Counted from the stretch's first letter, positions 1 through 8,655 are shown. The stretch is DNA of 19,504 nt from DATJFQ01 sp035495555 (GCA_035495555.1 DATJFQ010000111.1:1-19504); one strand, 5' to 3'. Notes: generated by a model from the letters alone, not told the origin. Numbers and translations: made by a program.

Positions 1-311
1 CGAACCTGTCAAAAGTACCGTTGCGATTCGTGACGCTTCTGGGGTTTGGTGCGTCCGCCCTCTCGCTCTTCGTCGGTCTTGTTTACCTGATATATAAACT
101 CCTGTTCTGGTCGAACTTCACTGTCGGTGTTGCACCGCTGGTTATCGGGCTGTTCTTCCTTGGATCCGTTCAGCTGCTTTCGATGGGGATTCTCGGAGAG
201 TATGTTGGTTCGATCCAGACACAGGTCCGTAAACGACCGTACGTGGTCGAACGCGAGCGCATGAACTTTGAATATCCGGCCTCGCTGCCCATGGATGAGG
301 CGCAAAAGTGA
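1..311 (+). CDS. Family 2 glycosyltransferase (DPM1/GtrB-like), C-terminal end only
   Basis: The reading frame is open from base 3 and gives about 102 residues; the catalytic GT-A domain lies outside the window. What is visible is the membrane anchor: two hydrophobic segments (the first around FGASALSLFVGLVYLIYKLL, the second around VIGLFFLGSVQLLSMGILGE) followed by a basic tail with QVRKRPYVVE. The LGGxQLLxxGILGEYxGRI...RPxYVV-type ending is typical of polyprenyl-phosphate sugar transferases such as GtrB/ArnC/DPM1 relatives, which load a sugar onto a lipid carrier at the inner membrane. The stop codon overlaps the GTG start of the next gene (GTGA at 308-311), so the two are translationally coupled. 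The family is secure from the C-terminal signature, but donor sugar and acceptor cannot be told. Confidence 0.85.
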   Translation, partial: NLSKVPLRFVTLLGFGASALSLFVGLVYLIYKLLFWSNFTVGVAPLVIGLFFLGSVQLLSMGILGEYVGSIQTQVRKRPYVVERERMNFEYPASLPMDEAQK

Positions 312-1480
312 CCAATGTCGACGTGCACGCCAGAGCCCTCGACCGAGTTCTCTCGTCCTCGGAGGACGACCTGAGAAGGTTCTGCGCAGCGGCCTTCGCG
401 CGTTGCTCAGGTGGCGCCAAGAAGGCAGTCATTTTCGGCTGTGGGGCGCTCGGCAGCATTGTCTTCGCGGGAGCGAAACGCGCGCAAGTCGACGTTGTGG
501 CATTCGCTGACAATAACCGCGCATTGCAGGGCCGGTCATTCAATGGGCTCAGCGTCATGTCCCCCGAAGAGGCTATAGCGGAGCACGGGGAACATGCGTA
601 TTTCGTCGTTGGAATCTTCAACGCCTCCGCACCGAGCGAGCAACTCCGTAGGCTCGGTTGCCAGCGAGTCATGCCCTATTCGGTGTTTTACTGGCAATTC
701 CGACACAGCATGCAGGATGCGCCCGGCATCGAGGTCCCTGACCAGATCGTTCACCGTGCTGACGAAGTGCGCGCGGGGTACGACTGCCTGTTCGACGAGC
801 GGTCCCGTCAGGAGTTTGCCGCCCAGGTCGCCTCACGTCTCTCGCTGGACTTTGGACGATTGCCGTTACACGATGACGCTGCTCATATCTACTTTCCGCC
901 GGACCTGATCAGGCTGTCGGCTAACGAAGTGTTCGTTGATTGCGGCGCGTTCGACGGAGACAGCATCTGCCTCTTTCGTAGCAGAACCTCCGGTTCGTAC
1001 GCGCGCATTTTTGCCTGCGAGCCGGACGAGACCAATCGTGCGCGATTGATTCGGTTCATACATGGCCTGTCGCCCGAAGAACGCACGCGCATTACCGTCC
1101 TGCCTTTTGCCCTTGGGGATCGCGACGGGGTGATGCACTTTGACGCGTCGGGTACAGCCGGCTCTCACCTGGTAACCGTCGCGGCGACCCAGGCCGTGGA
1201 ATGCCGCCGGCTCGACACGTTGCTCGACGGCCAAGCGCCGACGTTCATGAAGATGGACATCGAGGGCGCCGAGCCCGATGCGCTGTCAGGCGCATTCGAA
1301 GTGATGCGGCGGGCGAGGCCGATTCTCGCCGTCTGCGCGTACCACAAAAGCGAGCACCTTTGGACCTTGCCACAGATCATGAAAGCGGCGTTGCCCGACT
1401 ACCAGATTTCGCTCCGCCGCTACGCCGAGGACTGCTGGGAGACGGTGTACTACGCGATTCCGCCCGAGCGCGCCATTTGA
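308..1480 (+). CDS. FkbM family methyltransferase with an N-terminal nucleotide-binding-like domain
   Basis: A 390-residue protein beginning at a GTG that overlaps the upstream stop. The C-terminal half carries the FkbM pattern of SAM-dependent O-methyltransferases: motif I DCGAFDGDS at about 211-219, the acidic CEPD at about 237-240, KMDIEGAE at about 315-322, and a final AYHKSEHLW segment. FkbM enzymes methylate hydroxyls on polyketides, glycolipids or glycans. The first 130 or so residues are an additional domain with a glycine-rich loop FGCGALGS (43-50) after a short beta strand and an acidic ADN at 67-69, resembling the Rossmann-like sugar- or nucleotide-binding module seen at the N terminus of some sugar-modifying proteins. 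Between a glycosyltransferase and a flippase-like protein, the likely substrate is a lipid-linked or surface glycan (inference). Confidence 0.85.
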   Translation: MTNVDVHARALDRVLSSSEDDLRRFCAAAFARCSGGAKKAVIFGCGALGSIVFAGAKRAQVDVVAFADNNRALQGRSFNGLSVMSPEEAIAEHGEHAYFVVGIFNASAPSEQLRRLGCQRVMPYSVFYWQFRHSMQDAPGIEVPDQIVHRADEVRAGYDCLFDERSRQEFAAQVASRLSLDFGRLPLHDDAAHIYFPPDLIRLSANEVFVDCGAFDGDSICLFRSRTSGSYARIFACEPDETNRARLIRFIHGLSPEERTRITVLPFALGDRDGVMHFDASGTAGSHLVTVAATQAVECRRLDTLLDGQAPTFMKMDIEGAEPDALSGAFEVMRRARPILAVCAYHKSEHLWTLPQIMKAALPDYQISLRRYAEDCWETVYYAIPPERAI

Positions 1481-1504
1481 GGATGCCTGACCCGGCACTT
1501 TGAC

Positions 1505-2503
1505 GTGACGACCGGATCGTCCGCGCCGGGCGGCCGTGGCCGTGTGTTCAGAATCGTTTCCATCACGGCCGCCATCGCGCTCGCGGCAGTCCTCCTCTTC
1601 TACTCCCTCCGCGGCATCGAGTGGCGCCGGGTTGGCGAGCTGATCGTCCACGCGCGCGCGGGATGGATGACGCTGGCGCTGCTGCTCACGACGACCACGC
1701 TCTTCCTGCGCGCCTGCCGGTGGCGCGTCCTGCTGAGCGCCGAAGCCAACGTGACCGTCCTGGACGTTTTCTGGGCCACGTCCGCCGGCTATTTCGGCAA
1801 CAACTTCCTGCCCGCACGCGCGGGAGAACTCGTGCGGACGTACATGATCAGCGCGAGCTACCAGGTCGACCTCCCCTTCGTGCTCGCCACGGCGGCGTGC
1901 GAGCGTGTGGCTGATGCCATCACGCTTGTCGTGATTGCCGCCGTCGTCCTCCTCGAGCTGCCGGAGCAGTCGGGCGCGTTCGCGAAAGCGATACCGTTCT
2001 TTGCGACACTCGCATTCGTCGGGGCCGCCGCCATCGTCGTGCTTCCGCTCGTCGGACCGTCGGTCACGCGTACGATCGGGCGTCTGCCGGTACCCCACGG
2101 TGTTCGCGACCGGCTTGTGAACATCTGTGAGCAGGGGCTGCGCGGATTGCGCGCCTTTCATGACGTCGGCCGTCTCTCGGCCTTCTGTGGCTTCAGTACC
2201 GCGATCTGGATCCTCGACGCGGCCGCGACGATGATTACTGCAAAGGCGCTGGCGCTCTATATCCCCTTGTCGGTCGCGTTCTTGCTGCTTGCGGCACTGG
2301 GCCTCGGCAGCGCGCTGCCGTCAACGCCCGGATACGTGGGCATCTACCAGTTCGTGGCCGTCACGGTGCTGACGCCGTTCGGGCTTTCGCGGACGGACGC
2401 TATCGCCTACATCCTGGTCGCGCAGGCGCTCAGCTACGTCGTCATTGGCGTGTGGGGCGCGATCGGAATCGCCCGCTATCGACGTGCGCGCCGCTCCGTG
2501 TAG
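1505..2503 (+). CDS. Flippase-like integral membrane protein (lysylphosphatidylglycerol synthase TM region / AglD family)
   Basis: A 332-residue polytopic protein with a GTG start 24 bases after the methyltransferase. Roughly eight hydrophobic segments are visible. The loop GNNFLPARAGELVR (about 98-111), the downstream ACERVADA and the LGLGSALPSTPGYVGIYQF stretch near residue 265 are the hallmarks of the UPF0104/LPG_synthase_TM superfamily, which includes the membrane domain of MprF and archaeal AglD. The catalytic aminoacyl-transferase domain of MprF is absent. Members without it are thought to move lipids or lipid-linked sugars, or to serve as partners in glycolipid synthesis. Its place behind a glycosyltransferase and an FkbM methyltransferase supports such a role. 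Its 3' end overlaps the convergent membrane-protein gene by 28 bases. Confidence 0.82.
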   Translation: MTTGSSAPGGRGRVFRIVSITAAIALAAVLLFYSLRGIEWRRVGELIVHARAGWMTLALLLTTTTLFLRACRWRVLLSAEANVTVLDVFWATSAGYFGNNFLPARAGELVRTYMISASYQVDLPFVLATAACERVADAITLVVIAAVVLLELPEQSGAFAKAIPFFATLAFVGAAAIVVLPLVGPSVTRTIGRLPVPHGVRDRLVNICEQGLRGLRAFHDVGRLSAFCGFSTAIWILDAAATMITAKALALYIPLSVAFLLLAALGLGSALPSTPGYVGIYQFVAVTVLTPFGLSRTDAIAYILVAQALSYVVIGVWGAIGIARYRRARRSV

Positions 2504-4740
2504 ACCGCGCCAGCGAACCAGAGCAGCAGAACGGAAAGGCCAGCCAGCGACGTTTGCGCACCGCGCACGACGCCCGGCATTTCGTATTCGAAACGCACCC
2601 GGTGATGTCCCTTCGTGACCGGGACCGCACGAATTGAGAGATTTGCCCGATACATCGGAGCAGGCGATCCGTCCACCTCGGCCGACCATCCCGGATAAAA
2701 CGTATCTGCGACGACGAGATAGCCGTCCTGCGCCGCGTCGGCGTGCACCGTCAGATGACGCGCGTCCTCCTCCACGATCGACGCGCTTCCGGCACTCGCA
2801 GCGACGTCTGGAGACGCACCAGTCTCCGGCGGCACCGCGTCGTCCAGGATCACCGAGTGATCCGGATCGAATGAGGGGTCGACGAGCCGTCGGACGGCCG
2901 CGTTGTCGTTGGGGACGTATTCCGCAGCATTGACGATGCGGACCCGAGACGCGCGATCGATGCGGTACGCGTAAGCGTCTGGAAACTGCGCGACGAGTGG
3001 CAGCGGCGCGCCTTCAATCGGCTGCGGACTGAGGAGATGTGTCACCCCGAAGCCGCGCAGCACGTTGGGAAGGATCGGCGCAATCTTCACCGTGTGATGC
3101 GCCGTGTCGAGTCCCGTGAGAAACGCCATCAGTGACAGCTCGCGGTTGTGGTCTCCCCAGAAATCGACATACCAGCGCGGCGCGATAGCCGCATAGCAGT
3201 CGCCTGACGCGACGTTCCAGAGCGCGCCGCCGGTGTTCGGGTCGAGTACGTCGCGCAGGCGGTAATACGGCGTGACATCAGCCCAGCCCTTTGCCTCGGC
3301 GAACGCGAGCCGATGAATGTCACGATGCCGCGGGTTGAACGTCCGCACGCCAGGACCTTCCTTCGCGAGCAGCGCTGCCATTGGCGGCGGCTCCAACCAG
3401 TCGCTCGCACGCACCATCGGATTCTGTCGTGGCTGGTAGATGCAGAGATCGACGATCGTCGCGACACACACGACGAGAGCCACGATGAAACCAACAACCG
3501 GCGGGTGATGCCGCGACAGCGCAGCGCGAACGTGCGTGAGGCCGAGCGCGCCCAGCAGCGCGAGCCCAAGCTCCACGACGATGAGAAAGCGCGTTGGGAA
3601 CCGAAACGTCTTCATCCCGGGGACCGCGAGATAAATCGCGTGAAAGACGGGCGTGGCACGGCCGAGCACGCAGAAGTACGCGACAACGGTCAGCGCGGTC
3701 AGGAAGAGGACGATAGGCCTGCGACGCCCGACAGCGACGGCGTAACAGCCGAACACGAACGGCAGCAGGCCGAGATAGCCGTAGTCTTCCCAGTAGATCG
3801 AACCGCCGCGGTACGTGCCGTTCCCGATGAAACCAAAAAAGTAGGGACGGACGAACGTGATGATGTTCGGGGGCCAGTACGCCAATCGGGTCGACCAGTC
3901 CCACCCGAGCGCTTCCGCGCGATCGGAAACGGCGCCGAGTGCGGAGAGCGGCAGCAGCACGATGCCCCCGATCGCGCCGGCGACGGCCGCCGCGAGCCCG
4001 ACGCCGGCGAGAAGCGCGACGGCGTCGCGCCATCGAAGTCCGTGACGCACGCCGGCCAGCACGCGATAAAGCGCGAAACAGGTGTACACGAGACCGCTGA
4101 TGTACGCGGACTGCGGAAATCCGCAGAGCACCTGCTCGGCAAAGACGGCCGCGAACGCGGCCAACCACAGCGCGCGGCACGGGAGAGTGGGCGTGGGCGT
4201 GCGCGAGAAGGCGGGCGTGCCCGAATCGTCAGGTTCTTTGAGCGCACGATCGAGAATCGCCAGTCCAATCGGCAGCCAGACAACGGTCGACACGATGCCG
4301 AGATGCTTCAACTGCGCGGCGATGTACCCGCAACCCGCAAATGCGATCCCTGCGAGTACCGCTCCGGTGCGATCGGCGCCGAAACGGCGCGCCAGCCAAT
4401 AGGCTCCGTGCGCCGCGATCAGCAGCAAGACGATCACGAAGGCGTCGAGCGCGGCTGCGGTCGGCAGAAATGAGAACAGCGCGAGACCCACAGGGTCCGC
4501 CGGCGCGCCAGCCAGCGGCATCCCCGAGCAGAGTTTCGACGTCCAGACCGGCAGCTGCCCGTGGAGCAGCATGCGGCTGATCAGCACCCGCCCCGGGAGC
4601 TCTCCATTGAAAATGTCCGACGCGAACCCGTCGTCGGTGACGAAGAGCGTGTTGAACGACAGGAGCTGCCAGTACGGCAGCAGCGCCCCTATGGTTACCA
4701 GTGCGCGCGCGGCCACGCCGGCGCGCCGGTCGGCTGTCAT
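2476..4740 (-). CDS. YfhO family membrane protein (GT-C glycosyltransferase-like)
   Basis: A 754-residue protein. The N-terminal 460 or so residues hold about a dozen hydrophobic segments, with an acidic first periplasmic loop (TDDGFASDIFNGELPGR, about 35-51), as in GT-C fold enzymes that use polyprenyl-phosphate sugars. A soluble C-terminal region of about 270 residues ends with a beta-rich module containing VVADTFYPGWSAEVDG and YRANLSIRAVPV, the diagnostic YfhO signature, and then a final membrane helix before a basic RRARR tail. YfhO in Firmicutes is needed to glycosylate lipoteichoic acid, but the acceptor in a diderm like this is unknown. The gene converges on the glycan operon at 1-2503 and shares 28 bases with it, so antisense interference is possible. 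The start is the first ATG of the frame and has no strong ribosome binding site. Confidence 0.85.
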   Translation of the reverse strand: MTADRRAGVAARALVTIGALLPYWQLLSFNTLFVTDDGFASDIFNGELPGRVLISRMLLHGQLPVWTSKLCSGMPLAGAPADPVGLALFSFLPTAAALDAFVIVLLLIAAHGAYWLARRFGADRTGAVLAGIAFAGCGYIAAQLKHLGIVSTVVWLPIGLAILDRALKEPDDSGTPAFSRTPTPTLPCRALWLAAFAAVFAEQVLCGFPQSAYISGLVYTCFALYRVLAGVRHGLRWRDAVALLAGVGLAAAVAGAIGGIVLLPLSALGAVSDRAEALGWDWSTRLAYWPPNIITFVRPYFFGFIGNGTYRGGSIYWEDYGYLGLLPFVFGCYAVAVGRRRPIVLFLTALTVVAYFCVLGRATPVFHAIYLAVPGMKTFRFPTRFLIVVELGLALLGALGLTHVRAALSRHHPPVVGFIVALVVCVATIVDLCIYQPRQNPMVRASDWLEPPPMAALLAKEGPGVRTFNPRHRDIHRLAFAEAKGWADVTPYYRLRDVLDPNTGGALWNVASGDCYAAIAPRWYVDFWGDHNRELSLMAFLTGLDTAHHTVKIAPILPNVLRGFGVTHLLSPQPIEGAPLPLVAQFPDAYAYRIDRASRVRIVNAAEYVPNDNAAVRRLVDPSFDPDHSVILDDAVPPETGASPDVAASAGSASIVEEDARHLTVHADAAQDGYLVVADTFYPGWSAEVDGSPAPMYRANLSIRAVPVTKGHHRVRFEYEMPGVVRGAQTSLAGLSVLLLWFAGAVYTERRARR

Positions 4741-4807
4741 GAGATGCGAAATGGTAAACCGAAACCGGGGCGCTTCCGTCTAATTGCTAGAAAGGACGGA
4801 CACGAGC

Positions 4808-4897
4808 ATGTATCTCGACTGGGACATTTCGAGCAATGCGGAACGCCTGGTGGCGCTCCTGCTCGCGGTGACGATCATCGCGGTGGTATTCGTGTAA
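4808..4897 (+). CDS. Putative 29-residue single-pass membrane peptide
   Basis: A short ORF, ATG to TAA, encoding MYLDWDISSNAERL followed by a hydrophobic run of about 15 residues (VALLLAVTIIAVVFV) that reaches the C terminus. An AGAAAGGA-type Shine-Dalgarno stretch lies at about 4790-4797, some 10 bases before the ATG. The ORF sits between the 5' end of the YfhO gene (divergent) and the 3' end of the VWFA gene (convergent). The amphipathic N terminus, one terminal helix and the ribosome binding site favour a real small membrane protein, but no family was recognised and an ORF this short can arise by chance. A GGCGCC-gcac-GGCGCC hairpin at 4920-4935 follows the stop and could end both convergent transcripts, though it lacks a U-tract. 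Confidence 0.4.
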   Translation: MYLDWDISSNAERLVALLLAVTIIAVVFV

Positions 4898-4937
4898 TTG
4901 ACGCGCGACGGCCGGGACTGGCGCCGCACGGCGCCGA

Positions 4938-5837
4938 TTACGACCCGGATGCCGCCGTCGCTACGTACGACTTGCGGGCGCGAGCGGTCATGCCCGCCTT
5001 CTTCACACGCACATCGAGCTTGTGGATCTTGCCGTCCAGCGTCTCGGGTGAAAATCCCAGGACGTACTGGCTGTGCAGTTCCTCGGCCACGCGCGTGAAC
5101 GTCTCGTTCAGGTCGGCGGTGCGCTTCAGTTCGAAGTAGCCGCCGCCTGTCTCTTCCGCCAGCTTTTTCAGCCCCTTGTCGGGCTGGCTCCGCACACGCT
5201 GCTGCCCGTTGAAGTAGTCGTTCACCAGACCGATCGCGTACACCATCACGTCCTTCTCGCGTGCGCGATCCATCACCTTCCCGAGCCCCACCTTGCTGGC
5301 GGTGTCATCGCCGTCGGTGAAGACCACGACGACTTTCCGTCCGTCGGCGTTCTCGAGATGCGTGATGCTCTCGTCGACCGCATCGTAGAGGCGCGTCGGA
5401 TACCCGAAATCCAGATCTCTCAACGAGCGTACGAGCTCGTCGCGGTTGCTGCTGAACGACGATTCCGGGTGGAACTCGATCTTGTCGTTGAAGGCCCCGA
5501 CCTGCGCCTGATCCTCGGGGAGAAGCCGGAGGAGGAACTGCTCGGCCCCCTGCTTCACGAGATCGAGTGCCGTGGTCATGCTGCCGCTCGTGTCGATCAT
5601 GACGGTCGTCGTAATCGGCGTCGGCTTGTTTTCGAAGACGGTGATCTGCTGCGGTTTTCCGTTGTCGAGGACTTCGAAGTCGTCCTGCTGCAGGTCCGGC
5701 ACGAGGCGCTTCGTCTGATCGAGCACGGTGACGTACACCGGCACCGACATCGTCGAGACCTTGATCTTCTGAGCGGCGGCGGGAACCGCAAGGACGAGAA
5801 GCGAGCCGAGAGAGGCGAATATGGCAATCCGGTGCAT
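4938..5837 (-). CDS. Secreted VWFA-related domain protein, acidobacterial type
   Basis: A 299-residue protein with a signal peptide (MHRIAIFASLGSLLVLAVPAAAQ, cleavage probably near residue 23), followed by a short beta-rich segment VPVYVTVLDQ...LVPDLQQDDFEVLDNGKPQQITVFE, and then a von Willebrand factor A domain. The metal-binding MIDAS site is intact: DTSGS at 82-86, the conserved threonine at about T148 (GYPTRLYDA) and the acidic TDGDD at 174-178. The DFxVxDNGxxQxIxxFE prefix with a VWA fold is characteristic of the acidobacterial VWFA-related family. It should act in the periplasm or outside the cell as a metal-dependent binding module; the ligand is unknown. A TATATT box (5875-5880, reverse strand) lies about 37 bases upstream of the start and may be its -10 element. 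Confidence 0.88.
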   Translation of the reverse strand: MHRIAIFASLGSLLVLAVPAAAQKIKVSTMSVPVYVTVLDQTKRLVPDLQQDDFEVLDNGKPQQITVFENKPTPITTTVMIDTSGSMTTALDLVKQGAEQFLLRLLPEDQAQVGAFNDKIEFHPESSFSSNRDELVRSLRDLDFGYPTRLYDAVDESITHLENADGRKVVVVFTDGDDTASKVGLGKVMDRAREKDVMVYAIGLVNDYFNGQQRVRSQPDKGLKKLAEETGGGYFELKRTADLNETFTRVAEELHSQYVLGFSPETLDGKIHKLDVRVKKAGMTARARKSYVATAASGS

Positions 5838-5973
5838 AGCAACCTAGTGGGAAGCGGGGGCAGACGTCGATCCCAATATACTCGTTTCGCGAGGCGCGAG
5901 GCGCGAGGCGGGGGTGGGAGGCGCGAGCGGCGGGCGCGAGGCGCGCAACTAAAGTTGCGCGCTACAAGACGCC
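5838..5973. repeat. Intergenic GCGAGGC heptad repeats and a perfect palindrome
   Basis: Between the ADOP operon and the VWFA gene there are three exact tandem GCGAGGC heptads (5889-5909), followed by degenerate GAGGCGCGAG-like copies up to about 5948. Next comes a perfect 10-bp inverted repeat, GCGCGCAACT (5941-5950) and AGTTGCGCGC (5953-5962), separated by two bases. The palindrome begins 11 bases past the ADOP stop on the minus strand, so its transcript could fold there, but no U-tract follows. It looks more like a dispersed REP-type palindrome than a textbook terminator. Confidence 0.65.
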
Positions 5974-8655
5974 TTACTCCGAGCGGAGCGTCGTTGCGGG
6001 ATCGATCGCGGTCACGCGGCGGGCGGGGACGTAGGTCGCCCCCGCGGCGACGACGAGCAGAATGGCGGTCACGACGGCAAACGTCGGAGGATCCAGCGGC
6101 CCGACGCCGTAAAGCAGCGACCCAAGCGTGGGCGCGAGCGCCGCAGCACCCAGGGCGCCGCACGCCGCGCCGACGGCCGCGAGGGTCAAGCCCTCCTTCA
6201 CGATCATGCGCGTGACCTGGCCTGCTGCCGCCCCCATGGCCATGCGCACGCCAATCTCCCTCGATCGCTGCGCGACCGAGTACGAGATCAATCCGTAAAG
6301 ACCCACAATCGCCAGCAGCAGCGCCATGAAAGCGAAGCCGCCCATCAACAGCAGATTGAATCGCTGGGGCGCTGCCGATCCGGCGACCGTCGCGGACAGC
6401 GGTCCTGGATTCGCGATCGCAAGGCTCGGATCGAGCGCTCGAATGGTCTCCCGCAGACGGGCCGTCATTGCGTCATCGGAGGCGCGCCCGCGCACCACGA
6501 CGTACATCGATCGAAGCTGACGGACCGTGAATTCGTCGCGAAGCGGCGCGACGATCGAGTGCTCCAGTTGATCGACGGGTACGAAGATCTGCAACGCACC
6601 CGGGGCGTCCAGCGAATCCTGCTTGAGATCGGCGACGATGCCGACGACAGTGAGCCAGTCGCTCGACGAATCGGCCCCGCCCCATTTCACGCGCCTGCCG
6701 ATCGGATCGCGACCCGGCCAGTACTGCTGCGCCAGCGAGTTGCTGATGATGGCCACGGGGGAACCGTTCGCGTCGTCCTGGGGCGTGAACAGGCGGCCGG
6801 CGCGAAGAAAGGCGCCGATGGCCTGCAGGTACTCCGCGCTGACGGCGCACAGGCCTGCGATGTTGAATCCGGCGTTCGGCGCCGCGATGTAACCTTCGGG
6901 CCAGAAGGTCCGTTCACTCCGGCGGCCCGACAGCGGCAGCGTAGAGCCGACGCCGGCAAACGTGATCCCGCCGCCGTGCAGACGATCGACGAGGTCGCGG
7001 TACAACTGCCGCTCACGTGCGCGATCCGGATACGCCTGCTGCGGCAGGCTGATCGAGGCAGAGGCCGCGCTCTCCGGCTGGAAGCCGGCGCTCGTCTGCA
7101 GCAGATCCTGAAAGGTCCGTGCGAGCAGTCCCGCACCGACGAGCAGCACGAGCGCCAGCGCGATTTCCACGACGACGAGAGCCGAACGGACGCGGCGCAG
7201 CATCGAACTGCCTACCTCGCCCCGGACGTTGAGCGATGCCGCTCGGCCGCTTGCAGCCCCTGCGATGGCCGGGATGGTGCCCGCGAGCAGCGTCGTGCAT
7301 GCCGAGAGCGCCACCGCGAATGCGAGGGCGGCGCCGTTCACGTGTGCGGTCGCGAGCAGCGCGAAGCGCGACGGGAGAACGCGGCCGAGCGCAGACGTCA
7401 GCCAGAACGCTATCGCAGCGCCCGCACCGGCGGAGACGAGCGACAGCAGCAGCGCTTCGGTCAGCAACTGACGCAGGAGACGGGCTCGTCCCGCGCCCAG
7501 GGCCGCGCGTACCGACATCTCGCGCTGCCGGTGTGCACCGCGGGCGAGCAGCAGGTTGGCGACGTTGACGCACGCGATGAGCAGCAGGCATGCGACCGCC
7601 CCCGCAAGCGCGCCGACGAGCGGCCGCACCCGGCCGGACACCTGCGGCGCGAGCGGACGCGCGACGGCGGTGAACGTGAATCGTTGGCCGTGATCGGTGT
7701 CGGGGGAGAGTTCCCGCACGATGTTCCGTGCGATCGAGTCCACGTCCGCGTCGGCCTGCGCGACGGTGACGCCCGATTTCAGGCGGGCCACCCCGTTGTA
7801 ATCCCAGTTGTCCGCCCGCGCGCTCCGCTCCTTGGGAGTGAACGACATCGGCACCCACACGTCCGTTGCCGCATCCGAGTCCGTCCCGCGGGGCGGATAC
7901 GCGAAGTCCCGCGGCATCACGCCGATGACGCGGTACGGCTGCCGATCGAGATGCACGGTTTGTCCGAGCACCGCCGGGTCGGCCCCGAACCAGCGCCGCC
8001 ACAGCCCGTCACTGATGACGCACACCGGGACTGCATCGCGATCTTCAGCGGCCGAATACGTGCGTCCAACTGCCGGGGCGACGCCGAGCACGTCGAAAAG
8101 CGACGAGGTGGCACGCGCGCCCTGGACGCGCTGCGATTCCCTGTCGCCGGACAGTTCGAACGTGCGCGGCGTCCAGCCGCCGACGGCGTCGAACGAGTGC
8201 GATCGCGATTCGTAGTCGATGAGATCCGGCGCCGGCAGTCGAATGGGCCGATCGGCGATGAGCGGCACGATCTCGTTGAGCGTCACCAGGCGCTCCGGAT
8301 GAGGGAACGGCAGCGGGTTGAAGAGCGCGGCGTTGGCGATGCTGAAGATGGTGGTCGTCGCGCCGATTCCGAGCGCGAGCGTGGCGATGGCAGCGGCGGC
8401 AAAACCCGGCGCGCGCCGCATCTGACGCAGGGCGTAGCGGAGGTCCGCGGCGAAGTCGGACACGAGGCGCCAGCGCCACACCTCCCGGCTTCGTTCCTGG
8501 ATCAGCGTGACGTTGCCGAACTGGCGCCGCGCGGTGGCTTCCGCCTCCCGGCGCGGGATCCCGCGCGCGACGAGATCGTCGATCGCTTCGTCGAGGTGCT
8601 GCCGGATCTCCTCGGAGATGTCCCCGTCAGTGCTCCTCCGCCAGAATGACGTCAT
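5974..8655 (-). CDS. ADOP family ABC transporter permease (MacB/FtsX type)
   Basis: Predicted 893 residues from the ATG at 8655, chosen because it overlaps the PadR stop (ATGA, 8652-8655) and begins MTSFWRRSTDGD; the longer frame to 8802 would run inside the regulator gene. Residues 10-60 form the permease prefix domain (DISEEIRQHLDEAIDDL...EATARRQFGN). A first MacB-type unit follows, with the helix FAAAAIATLALGIGATTTIF, a large periplasmic region, and an FtsX membrane block containing LLIACVNVANLLLARG and REMSVRAALGAGR. A second copy ends with LLLAIVGLYGLISYSV, REIGVRMAMGA and the closing YVPARRVTAIDPATTLRSE. This duplicated layout without a cognate ATPase is the acidobacterial duplicated orphan permease. 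Substrate is unknown; efflux or lipoprotein/peptide handling is only an analogy to MacB. Confidence 0.92.
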   Translation of the reverse strand: MTSFWRRSTDGDISEEIRQHLDEAIDDLVARGIPRREAEATARRQFGNVTLIQERSREVWRWRLVSDFAADLRYALRQMRRAPGFAAAAIATLALGIGATTTIFSIANAALFNPLPFPHPERLVTLNEIVPLIADRPIRLPAPDLIDYESRSHSFDAVGGWTPRTFELSGDRESQRVQGARATSSLFDVLGVAPAVGRTYSAAEDRDAVPVCVISDGLWRRWFGADPAVLGQTVHLDRQPYRVIGVMPRDFAYPPRGTDSDAATDVWVPMSFTPKERSARADNWDYNGVARLKSGVTVAQADADVDSIARNIVRELSPDTDHGQRFTFTAVARPLAPQVSGRVRPLVGALAGAVACLLLIACVNVANLLLARGAHRQREMSVRAALGAGRARLLRQLLTEALLLSLVSAGAGAAIAFWLTSALGRVLPSRFALLATAHVNGAALAFAVALSACTTLLAGTIPAIAGAASGRAASLNVRGEVGSSMLRRVRSALVVVEIALALVLLVGAGLLARTFQDLLQTSAGFQPESAASASISLPQQAYPDRARERQLYRDLVDRLHGGGITFAGVGSTLPLSGRRSERTFWPEGYIAAPNAGFNIAGLCAVSAEYLQAIGAFLRAGRLFTPQDDANGSPVAIISNSLAQQYWPGRDPIGRRVKWGGADSSSDWLTVVGIVADLKQDSLDAPGALQIFVPVDQLEHSIVAPLRDEFTVRQLRSMYVVVRGRASDDAMTARLRETIRALDPSLAIANPGPLSATVAGSAAPQRFNLLLMGGFAFMALLLAIVGLYGLISYSVAQRSREIGVRMAMGAAAGQVTRMIVKEGLTLAAVGAACGALGAAALAPTLGSLLYGVGPLDPPTFAVVTAILLVVAAGATYVPARRVTAIDPATTLRSE

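Noticed and set aside
3313..4473. A 386-residue plus-strand open frame inside the YfhO-like gene
   Set aside because: Low-complexity charged residues, while the minus strand encodes a coherent membrane protein with family signatures.
4920..4935. GGCGCC-gcac-GGCGCC as an intrinsic terminator
   Set aside because: The stem is short and no U-tract follows on either strand, so it is only mentioned, not called.
5073..6215. A 380-residue plus-strand open frame over the VWFA gene and the heptad repeats
   Set aside because: It runs through an intergenic repeat and ends in an Arg-rich stretch; the opposite strand has an intact MIDAS protein.
6559..8649. A 696-residue open frame on the plus strand opposite the first ADOP permease
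   Set aside because: It is Arg/Glu/Asp-rich, without domains or hydrophobic pattern, and is the GC-codon shadow of a clear permease on the other strand.
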